From: JBGPGW01 sp041484095
Lineage (GTDB): Bacteria > Pseudomonadota > Alphaproteobacteria > CADEGL01
Direction: 5' to 3'
DNA length: 5,724 bases
Assembly: GCA_041484095.1 (NCBI GenBank)
Contig: JBGPGW010000236.1
Location: 1-5,724, forward strand
Part shown: piece by piece, positions 5,616 through 5,724 of the stretch
How the letters are laid out: the number at the start of each line of letters is the position of its first letter
Position numbering within the stretch: the stretch's first letter is position 1
Made by a program: the position numbers and the translations under genes
The notes under the pieces: model-generated
What the model was told of the DNA's origin: nothing
What the model saw: the letters and a program-made list of their open reading frames with translations, nothing else
Databases searched by the model: none

Positions 5616-5724
5616 CTATCGAGCTTGCTGTGAAGTTCGCGCAGTGATGAATGCCAGCGCGGCCGTGAACACGGCGTCGGGATCGAGAACCGTCGTGTCG
5701 AGCACGTAGGCGTCTTTGGCAATA
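5616..5724 (-). CDS. cmk: Cytidylate kinase, C-terminal 35 residues (5' end outside window)
   Basis: Only the last 35 codons and a TAG stop are in the window. The fragment contains AKDAYVLDTTVLDPDAVFTAA followed by LAFITARTSQQAR. The segment DAYVLDTT, then a short acidic helix (xLDPDAVFxAAL), is the usual C-terminal end of bacterial CMP/dCMP kinase, where the target would be phosphorylation of (d)CMP by ATP. No catalytic residues or P-loop are visible because the N-terminal part lies to the right. The call rests on this C-terminal motif and on the position directly upstream of rpsA, an arrangement shared with Escherichia coli (cmk-rpsA). It is likely co-transcribed with rpsA across the 115-nt spacer. 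Confidence 0.85.
   Translation of the reverse strand, partial: IAKDAYVLDTTVLDPDAVFTAALAFITARTSQQAR

Overview
The window is a GC-rich, tightly packed, single-strand block of bacterial housekeeping genes. All eight genes lie on the minus strand, so they are transcribed from right to left. In that direction the order is cmk (3' end only), rpsA, sppA, ihfB, lapA, pyrF, trpF and trpB (5' end only). The proteins and the gene order both point to an alphaproteobacterium. S1 carries the conserved C-terminal tail with a GDILGAA motif, sppA sits between rpsA and ihfB, and the cluster runs on into pyrF-trpF-trpB. The pyrF position recalls Rhodospirillales-like genomes, but that placement is from memory of gene order and no search was run.

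Right part (5724 to 3743): the last 35 codons of cytidylate kinase, a 115-nt spacer with several mutually exclusive hairpin possibilities that forms the rpsA leader, then a complete six-domain ribosomal protein S1. Middle part (3697 to 2111): SppA, an inner-membrane signal-peptide peptidase, then IHF beta, then a short two-helix LapA (DUF1049) protein. Left part (2064 to 1): orotidine-5'-phosphate decarboxylase, phosphoribosylanthranilate isomerase (start overlapping the pyrF stop by 4 nt), then the first 207 codons of the tryptophan synthase beta chain.

Gaps between genes are 115, 45, 49, 74, 46, -4 and 82 nt, which fits one or a few polycistronic transcripts. No convincing rho-independent terminator or sigma-70-type promoter was seen. 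There is no gene-free stretch longer than 115 nt. The cluster joins translation (S1), nucleotide supply (Cmk, PyrF), DNA architecture (IHF), envelope functions (SppA, LapA) and tryptophan synthesis (TrpF, TrpB).

No mobile element, CRISPR array, RNA gene or obviously novel system is visible. The most unusual signal is a perfect 16-bp inverted repeat with a 9-nt loop inside the start of sppA. Second is the set of repeated GGCCT/AGGCC elements in the rpsA leader, which could form alternative RNA folds.
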